Assembly: GCF_002479495.1 (NCBI RefSeq) | Contig: NZ_DLNQ01000002.1 | Coordinates: 63,272-127,271 of the forward strand | Source: Brevundimonas sp. UBA7506 | GTDB taxonomy: Bacteria > Pseudomonadota > Alphaproteobacteria > Caulobacterales > Caulobacteraceae | Reading direction: 5' to 3' | Length of the DNA stretch: 64,000 nt | Shown here: piece after piece, positions 9,955 to 19,183 of the stretch | Numbering within the stretch: position 1 is the stretch's first letter | Layout of the letters: each line of letters opens with the position of its first letter | Program-made: the position numbers and the translations under genes | The notes under the pieces: model-generated | What the model was told of the DNA's origin: nothing | What the model saw: the letters and a program-made list of their open reading frames with translations, nothing else | The model's database searches: none

Positions 9955-12174
9955 TTAGAAGTCCATCGACAGGCGCACGCCGTAGGTGCGGCCCTGACTG
10001 GGCGAGGTGGTCGGACGGGCCGAGCCGTTGAAGCCGTTGCGGGTCTCTTCGTAGTAGGTGTTGAAGAGATTGCGGCCCCACAGGCCCACGCGCCAGTTGG
10101 CGCCGGTCGGGGCGACGCTGAAGTTGGCGTTCCACAACCAGTAGGCGTCGATGATCGACGAGGAACTGACCGAATAGAGCTCGTCGCGATAGTTGTAGTT
10201 GGTCTCGGCGCGCAGGTCCCAGCCGGCCAAGCCCCAGTCATAGGCGATCGAGCCGCCGTAGTTCATCTTGGGGAAGGACAGGCGTTCGCCGGAACGGTCG
10301 TTGGCGATGATGACGTCCCACGGACCGTTGACCGGGTTGGCGGCGTCGGTCTTGGCGCCGTCGATGGCGAAGTATTCGTCATACTCGCCGGTCTTGTAGC
10401 CGATGTTCTGGCTGATGGTCAGGCCGTCCAGCGGCACCCAGGTCAGCTCGATCTCGCCGCCCATGATGTGCGACTTGGGCACGTTGGTGATCTTGCCCAG
10501 GCGGCCGGTCAGGCGGTCGTACTCCAGGCCCTGAACCTGCTGGTCCTTGTAGTCGTAGTAGAAGAGGGCGCCGTTCAGACGCAGGCGGCGGTCGAACAGG
10601 TCCGACTTGATCCCGGCCTCATAGGCGATGACGATTTCCGGCTTGAAGGGTGTCGCCGAGGTGGCGTTGTAGGTGGTGAAGCCGCCCGATTTCACCCCGC
10701 GCGCCACGCTGGCGTAGAACAGGGCGTCGTCGGTCAGCTTGTATTCCAGACCCAGACGGCCCGAGACCTCGTTCAGGTCGGTGTCGTAGCTGGTCGTCGG
10801 CGGGGGCGGGTTGGGGGCGACGAAGGTGCCGCCGCTGTCCAGGGTCCGCTCCTCGGTTTCCCAGCGCAGACCGGCGATCAGGTTGAGCTTGTCGTTCACC
10901 TGATAGGAGTTGTGGGTGAAGATGCCGAAGGCCGACACCGACTGGCCGTAGCCGGTGTTGATCAGGTTCGCGTTGCCCCGGAAGTTTGTGTAGAAGCCGC
11001 CGTCGATGCTTTCGTCGGCATAGTGGGCGCCGACCATCCAGCTGAGCGGACCGTCGTCATTGGAGCTCAGACGCAGTTCCTGAGCAAAGACGTCGATGTC
11101 GTTGTAGAAGAAGACGTTTGACTCGTTGAAGCGCGTGCCGTCCCAGTCGTTGAACTCGCTACGCGAGAAGGTCTGGTAGGCGGTGATCGAGGTCAGGTCT
11201 GCCCAGCCGAGATTGGCCTTGATGCGGGCGCTGAGGTCAAAGCCATCGTTGTCGCGGAAGGGCTTGGCGTTCAGGCCGACCCCGGCCACGGCCGCCATGG
11301 CGGGCGAGATGCCCCACCCGGTGATGCGCCAGGCGGTGTCCTTGGGATAGGTCACGGCGCCGCCCGAGACCGCGTACGGGCCCAGCAGGCGGAAGCCGCG
11401 GCCGTCGGACTTATCGACCGAATAGGTGGCGGCCAGATCGACGGTGACGTCCTCACTGGCGTCCCAGGTCAGGCGGCCCCGGATGGCGGTCTTGTTCAGG
11501 TCGCCCAGCTTCTCGCCGGTGTCGCGATGGTATTGCCAGGCGCCGCCCTGTTCGGTGACGGCGGCCAGGCGGCCCAGCAGGTTCGGCGCGATCTGGCCGG
11601 AGACGTAGCCCTCGACCTTGTAGCGGTCGAACGTGCCGTACTCGGCGTTGAAGCCGGCGCGGAAGTCGGCGGTCGGGGCGTTGGTGATGATGTTGACGGC
11701 GCCGCCGGTGGTGTTGCGGCCATACAGGGTGCCTTGCGGGCCGCGCAGCACTTCCATGCGGGCGATGTCGAACAAGGCCCCTTGGGTGGTCACCGTATAG
11801 GGGTGGGCGACTTCATCGACATAGATGCCGACGGTCGAGGCGTTGTTCGAGGAGTATTCGCGGGCGCCGATGCCGCGGATGCGGAACTGGGGCTGGCCGC
11901 CGCCGAACTGGCTGTCGACCTCCATGTTGGGGACGGCGTTCTCCAGGTCGTTGACGACCGAGATGCCCTTTTCGTCCAGTTGCTCGCCGCCGATGACGCT
12001 CAGCGAGACGCCGACGTCCTGGCTGGCCTGTTCGCGACGTTGAGCGGTGACGATGATTTCGCCAATCGTTGTTGCGATTTGATCGTTGTTATTTGAAGTA
12101 GATTGAGCGGATGCGACAGACGATGCAGCAATCGTCAGGATACTGATGGAAGCGCTGAGCAGTAACTTGTTCAT
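9955..12174 (-). CDS. TonB-dependent receptor (first)
   Basis: 739 residues. The ATG at 12172-12174 (MNKLLLSASISILTIA, signal peptide ending ASAQ) has GAGGGGG just upstream and is preferred to an in-frame extension. The plug domain starts EIIVTAQRREQASQDVGVSLSVIGG, with VLRGPQGTLYGRNTTGGAVNIIT, and the beta-barrel ends in the aromatic residue of SMDF, as outer-membrane porins do. It imports a scarce ligand across the outer membrane using TonB. It pairs with a second receptor at 13704-15899 around an aminotransferase, pointing to uptake of the substrate of this catabolic island. The ligand is not identifiable from sequence. Confidence 0.93.
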   Translation of the reverse strand: MNKLLLSASISILTIAASSVASAQSTSNNNDQIATTIGEIIVTAQRREQASQDVGVSLSVIGGEQLDEKGISVVNDLENAVPNMEVDSQFGGGQPQFRIRGIGAREYSSNNASTVGIYVDEVAHPYTVTTQGALFDIARMEVLRGPQGTLYGRNTTGGAVNIITNAPTADFRAGFNAEYGTFDRYKVEGYVSGQIAPNLLGRLAAVTEQGGAWQYHRDTGEKLGDLNKTAIRGRLTWDASEDVTVDLAATYSVDKSDGRGFRLLGPYAVSGGAVTYPKDTAWRITGWGISPAMAAVAGVGLNAKPFRDNDGFDLSARIKANLGWADLTSITAYQTFSRSEFNDWDGTRFNESNVFFYNDIDVFAQELRLSSNDDGPLSWMVGAHYADESIDGGFYTNFRGNANLINTGYGQSVSAFGIFTHNSYQVNDKLNLIAGLRWETEERTLDSGGTFVAPNPPPPTTSYDTDLNEVSGRLGLEYKLTDDALFYASVARGVKSGGFTTYNATSATPFKPEIVIAYEAGIKSDLFDRRLRLNGALFYYDYKDQQVQGLEYDRLTGRLGKITNVPKSHIMGGEIELTWVPLDGLTISQNIGYKTGEYDEYFAIDGAKTDAANPVNGPWDVIIANDRSGERLSFPKMNYGGSIAYDWGLAGWDLRAETNYNYRDELYSVSSSSIIDAYWLWNANFSVAPTGANWRVGLWGRNLFNTYYEETRNGFNGSARPTTSPSQGRTYGVRLSMDF

Positions 12175-12202
12175 ATTATCCCCCTCGTCGTCGATGATAG
12201 AT

Positions 12203-13522
12203 TTATGTCGTGCGACGAATGATCTGTGACAGGTGATCGATAATCTCATCGATCTGCGCGCGGCTGATAATCAGCGGAGGCGACAGGGCGATGACATCTC
12301 CGGTCACACGGATCAGAATTCCTTCGTCGAAGGCGGTGTGGAACACTTCCATGGCCCGAGCGCCGGGCGCGTCGGGGCGCGGCGCCAGTTCTATGGCCGC
12401 CACCATGCCCAGGTTGCGGATGTCGATGACGTGCGGCAGCCCCCTCAGACTGTGCACGGCCTCTTCCCAGTAGGGCGCCATTTCGGTCGCGCGCTGGAAC
12501 AGGCCTTCGTTCTCGTAGACGTCCAGCGTGGCGAGCCCTGCGGCGGCGGCCAGCGGGTGGCCCGAATAGGTGTAGCCGTGGAAGAACTCGATGCCCGGCG
12601 CGGCGGCCTGATTGACCACGGCGTCATAGATCTCGCCGCGCACGCCGACCGCGCCCATCGGCACGGCGCCGTTGGTCAGGCCCTTGGCGCAGACAAGCAG
12701 GTCGGGAATGACGCCGAGGGTTTCGGACGCCGTGGCCCCGCCGACGCGGCCGAAGCCGGTGATGACCTCGTCGAAGATCAGCAGGATGCCGTGGCGGGCG
12801 GTGATCTCGCGCAGCCGCTCCAGATAGCCGACCGGCGGGACGATGACGCCCGCCGAGCCGGACAGGGGCTCGACGATGACGGCGGCGATGGTCTCGGCGC
12901 CGTGCTCAGCGATCAGGACCTCCAGTTCATCGGCCAGGTGCGCGCCCCAGGCCGGCTGGCCGCGCGAGAAGGCGGCTTCTTCCAGGTTCAGCGTGTGCGA
13001 CAGGTGGTCGACGCCCGGCAGGGTCGGGAAGCCGCGTCTGTTGTTCTCCAGGCCGCCGACGGAAATGCCGCCGAAGCCGACGCCGTGGTAGCCCTTCTGC
13101 CGTCCGATCAGACGGGTGCGGTTCTCGAAGCCGCGCGCCCGCTGGCAGGCGAGGGCGATCTTCAGGGCGCTGTCGACGCCCTCCGAGCCTGAGCCGGCGA
13201 AGAAGACGTGGTTGATGTCGGCGGGGAAGAACATCCCCAGACGGGCGGCCAGTTCGAACACCAGGGGGTGCCCCAGCTGGAAGGTCGGGGCGTAGTCGAG
13301 GACCTCGGCCTGATGCTGGATCGCCTCGACGATCGGCTTGCGGGCGTGGCCAGCGTTGACGCACCACAGACCGGCGGTGCCGTCGAGGATCGGGCGACCG
13401 TCCGGGGTGAAGTAGTGCATGTCCCTGGCCGAGGCCAACAGCCGCGGATGCGCCTTGAAGCTGCGGTTCGCGGTGAACGGCATCCAGAAGGGATCAAGGT
13501 CGTTGGCGGCCCGTGCGGTCAT
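12203..13522 (-). CDS. Class III aminotransferase (omega-amino acid/beta-alanine-pyruvate type)
   Basis: 439 residues. PLP fold type I features are clear: the phosphate-binding GSGSE at 110-114, IFDEVITGFGR with Asp251, and the Schiff-base Lys280 in LLVCAKGLTNG. The opening FWMPFTANRSFK resembles beta-alanine:pyruvate and other omega-aminotransferases, which move an amino group from a terminal amine to pyruvate, giving a semialdehyde. The gene stands between two TonB-dependent receptor genes and near an aldehyde dehydrogenase that could oxidise its product. The intergenic region upstream holds a double hairpin for the receptor transcript and a TGCAAC-type motif (13622-13627). The precise amino donor is unknown. 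Confidence 0.88.
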   Translation of the reverse strand: MTARAANDLDPFWMPFTANRSFKAHPRLLASARDMHYFTPDGRPILDGTAGLWCVNAGHARKPIVEAIQHQAEVLDYAPTFQLGHPLVFELAARLGMFFPADINHVFFAGSGSEGVDSALKIALACQRARGFENRTRLIGRQKGYHGVGFGGISVGGLENNRRGFPTLPGVDHLSHTLNLEEAAFSRGQPAWGAHLADELEVLIAEHGAETIAAVIVEPLSGSAGVIVPPVGYLERLREITARHGILLIFDEVITGFGRVGGATASETLGVIPDLLVCAKGLTNGAVPMGAVGVRGEIYDAVVNQAAAPGIEFFHGYTYSGHPLAAAAGLATLDVYENEGLFQRATEMAPYWEEAVHSLRGLPHVIDIRNLGMVAAIELAPRPDAPGARAMEVFHTAFDEGILIRVTGDVIALSPPLIISRAQIDEIIDHLSQIIRRTT

Positions 13523-13621
13523 GCAGACATCCTTTCAGAACGCCCAGTAGTCGATGAATGTCAGGGGAAAGGAAGCCTGTTATTCGCGCGCCATAAGTCT
13601 TTGATTTTTTGTGACTTGAAC

Positions 13622-13627
13622 GTTGCA
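13622..13627. promoter_or_regulatory. TGCAAC motif upstream of the aminotransferase
   Basis: GTTGCA here is the reverse complement of TGCAAC, a hexamer that recurs in all three long intergenic regions of the catabolic island. A role as operator half-site for the XRE-cupin regulator is inference. Confidence 0.25.
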
Positions 13628-13643
13628 CGATCAGGAAAGTGGG

Positions 13644-13691
13644 CGCCCCGATCAGGGGGCGGGCTGGAAGGCGTACGGACACCTCCCAGCC
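13644..13691 (-). terminator. Double hairpin after the second TonB-dependent receptor gene
   Basis: Twelve bases after the receptor stop on the minus strand lies a 10-bp stem with one wobble (13682-13691 with 13662-13671), then a second hairpin CGCCCC/GGGGCG (13644-13661). No T run follows, so this is a terminator or a 3'-end stabiliser. It separates the receptor transcript from the aminotransferase gene. Confidence 0.55.
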
Positions 13692-13703
13692 CGGCGGCGA
13701 TCC

Positions 13704-15899
13704 TCAATACTGCAAGCTGAGGCGTGCGCCGATCGTGCGCGGCCGACCCGGCTGGGCGATGTCGGCGCTGGTGAAGAAGTTGCGCGTCAGGTCGTATTCC
13801 TGATCGAACAGATTGCGCGCCCAGAAGGTGACGGACCAGTTGGCGCTCTCTGGGCCGACCGTCACGCTGGCGTTGGCCAGCCAGTAGTCCGGCACGTCGT
13901 ACTTGACGCCCAGCCACGAGGGGTATTCGTCACGATAGCTGTAGTTGGCCTCGGCGGTGACGGCGAAGCCGCTGACCATCCAGTCGTAGCTGATCGACCC
14001 GGCGTAGCTCCAGGCGGGGAAGAGAATCGGGTCGCCCGCCTTGTCTTCAAAGATGGCCATGTTGGCGGCGCGCGACGCGGGGACGTCGAGGGCTTCGTAT
14101 TCGTCGTATTCGCCCTTCTTGTAGCTGAGCGACTGGCTGATCCGCAGGCCCTGGATAGGCTTGAGCACCGCCTCCAGTTCCGCCCCCCAGATGTGGGACG
14201 AAGGCACGTTGGTGAAGCGGCCGACGGGCCCGTTGGCGCCCCAGACCGCCGACAGGACCTGCTGGTCGGTGTAGTCGTAGTAGTAGGCGGCGCCATTGAG
14301 CTGAACGGCGCGCGAGGGATCGGCCTTGAAGCCGACTTCGTAGGCCCAGAGGATTTCCGGGTTGAAGGGCTCGATGCCGCTGCGATTGCCGGTGTTGTAG
14401 GTCGTGAAGCCACCCGACTTGGCCCCGCGACTGGCCGAGCCGTAGATCAGGATGTTGTCGGCCGGCTTGAACTCCAGCGCCGCCTTGCCCGTCAGGGGCG
14501 TCATCTTGGTGTCGACCGTGGTCGGGGGCAGGGCGGTGGCGCCGCCGAAGGCCGAGCCGAAGCCTTGAAGCTCGCGTGTCTCTTCCTCGTAGCGCAGGCC
14601 GACGATGGCCTTCCAGCGCTCGGCGAAGGCGTATTCCGCCTGACCGAACAGGCTCCAGGATTCGACCGACTGGTCATAGGTGACCTGGGCGTAGGTGCCG
14701 TAGATGTCGATGAAGTCCGAGAAGTAGCGCTCGTTCAGATCCTGCTTGGAATAATAGAAGCCGGCCACCCAGGTCAGGGCGCTGTCGTTATCCGAAGCCA
14801 GGCGCAGTTCCTGCGAGAGCACGTCCACATCGCTGCCGAAGAAGGTGTCGGCCTCGACCGAGGCGCTGGAGTCCCAGTCGCCGTATTCGCTGCGGTCCAG
14901 GGTCTCGTAGCTGGTGATGCTGGTCAGGTTCATGCCCTTGAGCGCCAGGTTGGCGTTCAGCGACGTGCCCCAGGACGAGTTGTCGCGACCCGGCTTGTCC
15001 GTGACGTCGCGGCCGATCGAGGCGGCGAAGCGCGGCGACAGGCCCCAGCCGGTCTTGGAGTGATCCTTGTCCGCGAGAATGGTCGGGCCGGTTCCGCCGC
15101 GCGTGCGCAGATCGCTGAGCAGGTAGAGGCCCAGGTTCTCGGACTTGTCGATCCCGCCATGAACATCGAGCAGCAGGGACAGGCTTTCGCTCGGATCCCA
15201 GGCCAGCAGGGCGCGGGCGCCGGTGCGGTCGGCGTCGCCGAGCGATTCGCCGGTCGTGCGGTTGCGCTGCCAGGCGCCGCCCTGTTCGGTCGAGACCGCC
15301 AGGCGGCCGCGCAGGCCGCCCGCCAGCGGGCCCGAGACATGGCCCTCGGCGCGGAACAGGTCGTGGCTGCCCCATTCGGTCATCAGGCCGGCCGACAACT
15401 CCTCGGTCGGGCGCTTGGTGACGAAGCTGATGGCGCCGCCCGTGGTGTTGCGGCCGTAGAGGGTGCCTTGCGGCCCGCGCAGGACCTCGACCCGGTCGAT
15501 GTCGAAGATCAGGCCCTGGGTCATGACCGGGACCGGATAGGCGACCTCGTTCACATAGACGCCGACGGTGGGCGAGTTGTTCGAGGCGTAGTCCTGGAAG
15601 CCGACGCCGCGCATCCGGAACTGGGCCGCGCCGCCGCCGAAGGCCGGTTCGACCTCGAGGTTGGGCGTGGCGTTCTGAAGCTGGTTGACGTTGGTGATGC
15701 CCTGCTGGACCAGGCTTTCGCCGCTGAGGACGCTCAGGGCGATGCCGACGTCCTGGGCCGCCTGCTCGCGGCGCTGGGCGGTGACAATGACTTCGTCGAT
15801 CGTGGTGGCTCGGTCAGGCGGCGCCTGCTGGGCCATGGCGGTGGTGGAACACAGGGCTGCGAGCGCCCCGACGGATACGCTGACCAAAAGACGATTCAT
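13704..15899 (-). CDS. TonB-dependent receptor (second)
   Basis: 731 residues from the ATG at 15897-15899 (MNRLLVSVSVGALAAL, signal ending AMAQ), with GGGAGG upstream. The plug begins DEVIVTAQRREQAAQDVGIALSVLSG and contains VEVLRGPQGTLYGRNTTGGAISFVT. The barrel ends in ASLQY with a terminal aromatic residue. It is clearly paralogous to the receptor at 9955-12174, sharing TAQRREQA and RGPQGTLYGRNTTGGA, but the two barrels diverge, so they may take related but different ligands. The XRE-cupin regulator operon lies immediately upstream in the same direction. Confidence 0.93.
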   Translation of the reverse strand: MNRLLVSVSVGALAALCSTTAMAQQAPPDRATTIDEVIVTAQRREQAAQDVGIALSVLSGESLVQQGITNVNQLQNATPNLEVEPAFGGGAAQFRMRGVGFQDYASNNSPTVGVYVNEVAYPVPVMTQGLIFDIDRVEVLRGPQGTLYGRNTTGGAISFVTKRPTEELSAGLMTEWGSHDLFRAEGHVSGPLAGGLRGRLAVSTEQGGAWQRNRTTGESLGDADRTGARALLAWDPSESLSLLLDVHGGIDKSENLGLYLLSDLRTRGGTGPTILADKDHSKTGWGLSPRFAASIGRDVTDKPGRDNSSWGTSLNANLALKGMNLTSITSYETLDRSEYGDWDSSASVEADTFFGSDVDVLSQELRLASDNDSALTWVAGFYYSKQDLNERYFSDFIDIYGTYAQVTYDQSVESWSLFGQAEYAFAERWKAIVGLRYEEETRELQGFGSAFGGATALPPTTVDTKMTPLTGKAALEFKPADNILIYGSASRGAKSGGFTTYNTGNRSGIEPFNPEILWAYEVGFKADPSRAVQLNGAAYYYDYTDQQVLSAVWGANGPVGRFTNVPSSHIWGAELEAVLKPIQGLRISQSLSYKKGEYDEYEALDVPASRAANMAIFEDKAGDPILFPAWSYAGSISYDWMVSGFAVTAEANYSYRDEYPSWLGVKYDVPDYWLANASVTVGPESANWSVTFWARNLFDQEYDLTRNFFTSADIAQPGRPRTIGARLSLQY

Positions 15900-16010
15900 C
15901 GCCTCATCCCTCCCATGACGCCGCGCGGACCTTTCTTCAGCGGTCTCGTTGCGGCCGAGGCGGAACGACGGTTCCGCCACCCGTAATCTATCCTCGGCCT
16001 CCGGGCTTTG

Positions 16011-16183
16011 TGCAACGCAGCAAGCCTTGCATTTCCCTAGGCTGTCTCCGGTGTCACTCGTCTGTCACGCACGAAGTAGCTGGCGAAACGGCAAGATCGA
16101 CAAGCCTGTTTCTTCAGGAGGCCAATGGGCTGAGAAGATGGGTAATTTTATTTTTCTCGCTCAGTATTCTGAGCAAGTGCAAC
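16011..16183. promoter_or_regulatory. Probable control region between the second receptor gene and the regulator gene
   Basis: The 290-base gap 15900-16189 holds no gene. It contains TGCAAC at 16011-16016 and again at 16178-16183, and a perfect 6-bp palindrome with a 4-nt spacer (GCTCAG tatt CTGAGC, 16159-16174) next to a locally AT-rich stretch. TGCAAC also occurs upstream of the aminotransferase and the aldehyde dehydrogenase. Control by the adjacent XRE-cupin regulator is inferred. Confidence 0.35.
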
Positions 16184-16189
16184 GCGGGG

Positions 16190-16768
16190 TCAGAAGGTCG
16201 GCGGGGTGCAGGCGCTGATGACGACGCAAGGGACGTCGCCGACATTGCGGAAGCGGTGGGGCAGGGTGCTGGGGAAGAGGTAGCCGTCGCCGGCTTTCAG
16301 CACGCGCGACTGGCCGTCCACGGTGACTTCCAGACGGCCGGAAATGATCAGCCCGCCCTCTTCGCCCTCGTGAGAGAGCATGACGCGGCCGCTGTCCGAG
16401 CCGGGCTGATAGGTCTCGTGCAGGATCTGCAAGCTGCTGTCCTGACCCGAGCCGAGCTGGCGATAGGAGACCTCGCCGCGCGAGATGTCGGTCAGTTCGT
16501 CGTGGCGATAGAAGTGCTTGGTCGGGGTCTCGAACTCGGAGCTGAAAAACTCGCCGAGCGACACGCCGGCGGCGTCCAGCAGACGTTTCAGCGAGCCGAC
16601 CGAGGGGCTGGTGCGGCCGCTCTCGACCAGGCTGACGGTGCTGGACGGCACCCCGGCCTTGCGCGCCAGCGCCCGCTGCGACAGGCCCAGCCGGTCCCGA
16701 AGCGCCCGCAGGCGCGGGCCGATGATGTTGTCGCCGTCGTCGCCGTCGCCACGCGCCATGTCGCTCAT
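16190..16768 (-). CDS. XRE-cupin transcriptional regulator (PuuR-like architecture)
   Basis: 192 residues. Residues about 16-72 form an XRE helix-turn-helix (RLRALRDRLGLSQRALARKAGVPSSTVSLVESGRTSPS, recognisable in pieces). Residues about 110-190 form a cupin sensor (HEGEEGGLIISGRLEVTVDG, FPSTLPHRFRN). This layout occurs in PuuR and other regulators of amine and amino-acid catabolism, where the cupin binds a pathway metabolite. It is the last gene of the operon: its ATG overlaps the M20 stop by ATGA. Targets are unknown; TGCAAC repeats upstream of neighbouring transcription units are candidate sites. Confidence 0.9.
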   Translation of the reverse strand: MSDMARGDGDDGDNIIGPRLRALRDRLGLSQRALARKAGVPSSTVSLVESGRTSPSVGSLKRLLDAAGVSLGEFFSSEFETPTKHFYRHDELTDISRGEVSYRQLGSGQDSSLQILHETYQPGSDSGRVMLSHEGEEGGLIISGRLEVTVDGQSRVLKAGDGYLFPSTLPHRFRNVGDVPCVVISACTPPTF

Positions 16769-18051
16769 CCTCGCTTGCGGGTCAGAAGGTCATAGGCCGC
16801 GCGGGCCATGACCTTGGCCGAGTTGGTCATGTCCTCGATGCCGACCCATTCGTCGGGCTGGTGCGCCAGGTCCAGGACGCCAGGGCCGTAGGCGATGCAG
16901 TCCTTCAGCTTGCCGATGCGGTCGACGTGCTTCTGGTCATAGGTGCCGGGCGAGCAGACGAACTGGGCCTTGCGTCCCAGCACCGTCTCGATGGCGGCGG
17001 CGGTGGTGCTGGCGACGGGACCATCCCGGTCGGCCATGCTGGGCGCCACCTGAAACAGGTCGCGCATCTCGTAGCGGAAGCCGTGGCGCTGGGCCGCCAG
17101 GCCGTCGAGGATGGCCTTCACCTCGCCTTTCACCTCTTCGAGGGTTTCCTCGATCAGGAAGCGACGGTCGATGATCATGCGGCTGGAATCAGCGACGCAG
17201 GGCGCGGGCAGACCATCGAAACCTTCGGCCTGACCCCCGTGGATGGAGTTGATGTTCATCGTCGACTGGCGGGCGCCCTCGGGCACGACCGGCATGTCGG
17301 AATGGCGGGCGGCCATGGCGGGGTAGAGCTTGCTCTCGAACTCCTCCATCACCGCGCCCATGTGGCGGATGGCGGAGTCGCCCAGAAAGGGCATGGAGCC
17401 GTGGGCGATGCGGCCCTTGGTCTCGATCTCGGCCCACCAGACGCCGCGATGGCCGATGCAGACCCGGTCCACGTTCAACGGTTCGGGGATGATGACGTGG
17501 TTGACGCGCGGCTCGGAGAACCAGCCACGCTCGGCCAGATAGGCGACGCCGCCGTAGCCGCCCGATTCCTCGTCCACCGTGCCGGAGATTTCGAGCGCGC
17601 CGGGCAGGGGCAGGCCGGAATCGATCAGGGCCTCGACCGCGATGATGGAGGCGGCCAGCCCGCCCTTCATGTCGCAGGCGCCCCGGCCGTAGACGCGGCC
17701 GTCCTTCACTTCGCCGCCGAAGGGATCGACGGTCCAGCCGGACCCGACCTCGACCACGTCGATATGGCTGTTGAAGTGGACGCAAGGCCCCGGCTCGGAG
17801 CCCTGCCAGCGGGCGATGACATTGGTGCGCGGGTACTGGTCGCTGTCGCCCGGCGAGCCTTCGCCGCGCACATATTCGACGGTGAAGCCGCGCTTCTTCA
17901 GTCGCTCACCGATGTATTCGGCGCAGGGGCGATAGGCCTCCCCTGGCGGGTTGACGGTGGGGAAGCGGATCAGATCCTGGGTCAGGGCGACCAATTCGTC
18001 GGTGCGGCCGTCGATCAGGTCCATGACGGTCTGCAAGGTGGGGGCGCTCAT
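16765..18051 (-). CDS. M20 family metallopeptidase (ArgE/DapE-like deacylase)
   Basis: 428 residues. M20 di-zinc features: HIDVV with His96 and Asp98, GRGACDMKGG with the bridging Asp127, and VDEESGG with Glu161 as general base and Glu162 as ligand. The dimerisation domain follows in mid-sequence (KGRIAHGSMPFLGDSAI). Such enzymes hydrolyse N-acyl amino acids (acetylornithine, succinyl-diaminopimelate) or dipeptides. No arginine or lysine biosynthetic genes are nearby; it sits between a LeuB-like dehydrogenase and the regulator, so a catabolic role freeing an amino acid from a conjugate is more likely. That role is inference. Confidence 0.88.
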   Translation of the reverse strand: MSAPTLQTVMDLIDGRTDELVALTQDLIRFPTVNPPGEAYRPCAEYIGERLKKRGFTVEYVRGEGSPGDSDQYPRTNVIARWQGSEPGPCVHFNSHIDVVEVGSGWTVDPFGGEVKDGRVYGRGACDMKGGLAASIIAVEALIDSGLPLPGALEISGTVDEESGGYGGVAYLAERGWFSEPRVNHVIIPEPLNVDRVCIGHRGVWWAEIETKGRIAHGSMPFLGDSAIRHMGAVMEEFESKLYPAMAARHSDMPVVPEGARQSTMNINSIHGGQAEGFDGLPAPCVADSSRMIIDRRFLIEETLEEVKGEVKAILDGLAAQRHGFRYEMRDLFQVAPSMADRDGPVASTTAAAIETVLGRKAQFVCSPGTYDQKHVDRIGKLKDCIAYGPGVLDLAHQPDEWVGIEDMTNSAKVMARAAYDLLTRKRG

Positions 18052-18061
18052 TGGTCGATCC

Positions 18062-19183
18062 TCACGCGAACTGGGCGTCCAGCGCGGCCAAAACCGCGTC
18101 GGTCATCTGAAGGGTGGAGACGGGGGCGACGCCGGCTTCCGCGATGTCGGGGGTGCGGACGCCGCTGGACACGACCTGACGCACCGCGCGCTCCAGCTTG
18201 TCCGCCAGGTCCGCCCGATCGAAGGACCAGCGCAGGCACAGGGCGAAGGACAGGATGGCGGCGATGGGATTGGCCACGCCTTGGCCCGCGATGTCGGGGG
18301 CCGAGCCGTGGATCGGCTCGTACAGGCCCCGGCTGCGCCCGCCTTGTCCAAGGCCGGACAGGGAGGCCGAGGGCAGCAGGCCCAGCGAACCCGTCAGGGC
18401 CGCCGCCGCGTCGGACAGGATGTCGCCGAACAGGTTGTCGGTGACGATGACGTCGAACTGGTCCGGCCGCCGGACCAGCTGCATGGCGCAGTTGTCGGCG
18501 TACATATGGCTTAGCTCCACGTCGGGATAGTCGGCGGCGACTTCCGTGACGACGGCCCGCCACAGGGCGCCGGTCTCCATGACATTGGCCTTGTCCACCG
18601 AGCAGAGGCGGCGTTTGCGTGTGCGCGCCAGCTCGAAGGCCGTGCGGCAGGCGCGGGCGATCTCGGCCTCGGTGTAGGCCTGGGTGTCGTAGGCGCGGCG
18701 CTGGCCGTCAGAGCCGACTTCATTGGCGCGCGGCAGGCTGAAATAGACCCCCGCCGTCGCCTCGCGCACGATAAGGATGTCGAGGCCCCGGATCAGCTCG
18801 GGCTTCAACGCCGAGGCGTCCAGCAGTTCGTCGAAACAGACGGCGGGGCGCAGGTTGGCGTAGAGGTCCAGCGCCTGGCGCAGGCGCAGGATGCCCATCT
18901 CGGGCCGCTGGGCGCGGGGCAGGTGGTCCCACTTCGGCCCGCCGACCGCGCCGAACAGGACGGCGTCGGAGGCCAGGGCCTGCTCGACCACATCCTCGGC
19001 GACGGGGGCGCCGACGGCGTCGATGCTGGCGCCGCCCGCCAGTCCCTCGCTCAGCTCAATTCGCAGCCCGGCGTTGCGGCCGAACCAGTCGGCGACGCGC
19101 AGGGTCTCGCGGATGATCTCGGGTCCGATGCCGTCGCCCGGAAGGACCAGCAGCTTGAAAGGGCGGTCAGATGCAGCGGCCAC
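18062..19183 (-). CDS. LeuB-like beta-decarboxylating dehydrogenase
   Basis: 373 residues with a GTG start (19181-19183) set by a strong GGAGGT five bases upstream; the start lies inside the 3' end of the SDR gene (17-nt overlap). Hallmarks of 3-isopropylmalate dehydrogenase are present: [37 protein letters not shown], the catalytic Tyr in AGVYF and Lys in [16 protein letters not shown] and [12 protein letters not shown]. The family oxidatively decarboxylates 2-hydroxy acids with NAD. leuC and leuD are absent here, and the operon looks catabolic, so this may be a paralogue acting on another malate-type acid. Confidence 0.85.
   Translation of the reverse strand: MAAASDRPFKLLVLPGDGIGPEIIRETLRVADWFGRNAGLRIELSEGLAGGASIDAVGAPVAEDVVEQALASDAVLFGAVGGPKWDHLPRAQRPEMGILRLRQALDLYANLRPAVCFDELLDASALKPELIRGLDILIVREATAGVYFSLPRANEVGSDGQRRAYDTQAYTEAEIARACRTAFELARTRKRRLCSVDKANVMETGALWRAVVTEVAADYPDVELSHMYADNCAMQLVRRPDQFDVIVTDNLFGDILSDAAAALTGSLGLLPSASLSGLGQGGRSRGLYEPIHGSAPDIAGQGVANPIAAILSFALCLRWSFDRADLADKLERAVRQVVSSGVRTPDIAEAGVAPVSTLQMTDAVLAALDAQFA

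Noticed and set aside
8389..11121. 910-codon open frame on the plus strand across phoD and the first TonB-dependent receptor gene
   Set aside because: It is antisense to two well-recognised genes, its translation is low-complexity Gly/Ala/Val/Arg typical of a shadow frame in GC-rich DNA, and no domain is visible.
13623..15986. 787-codon open frame opposite the second TonB-dependent receptor gene
   Set aside because: Shadow frame: same biased composition, no motif, and the opposite strand encodes a clear TonB-dependent receptor.
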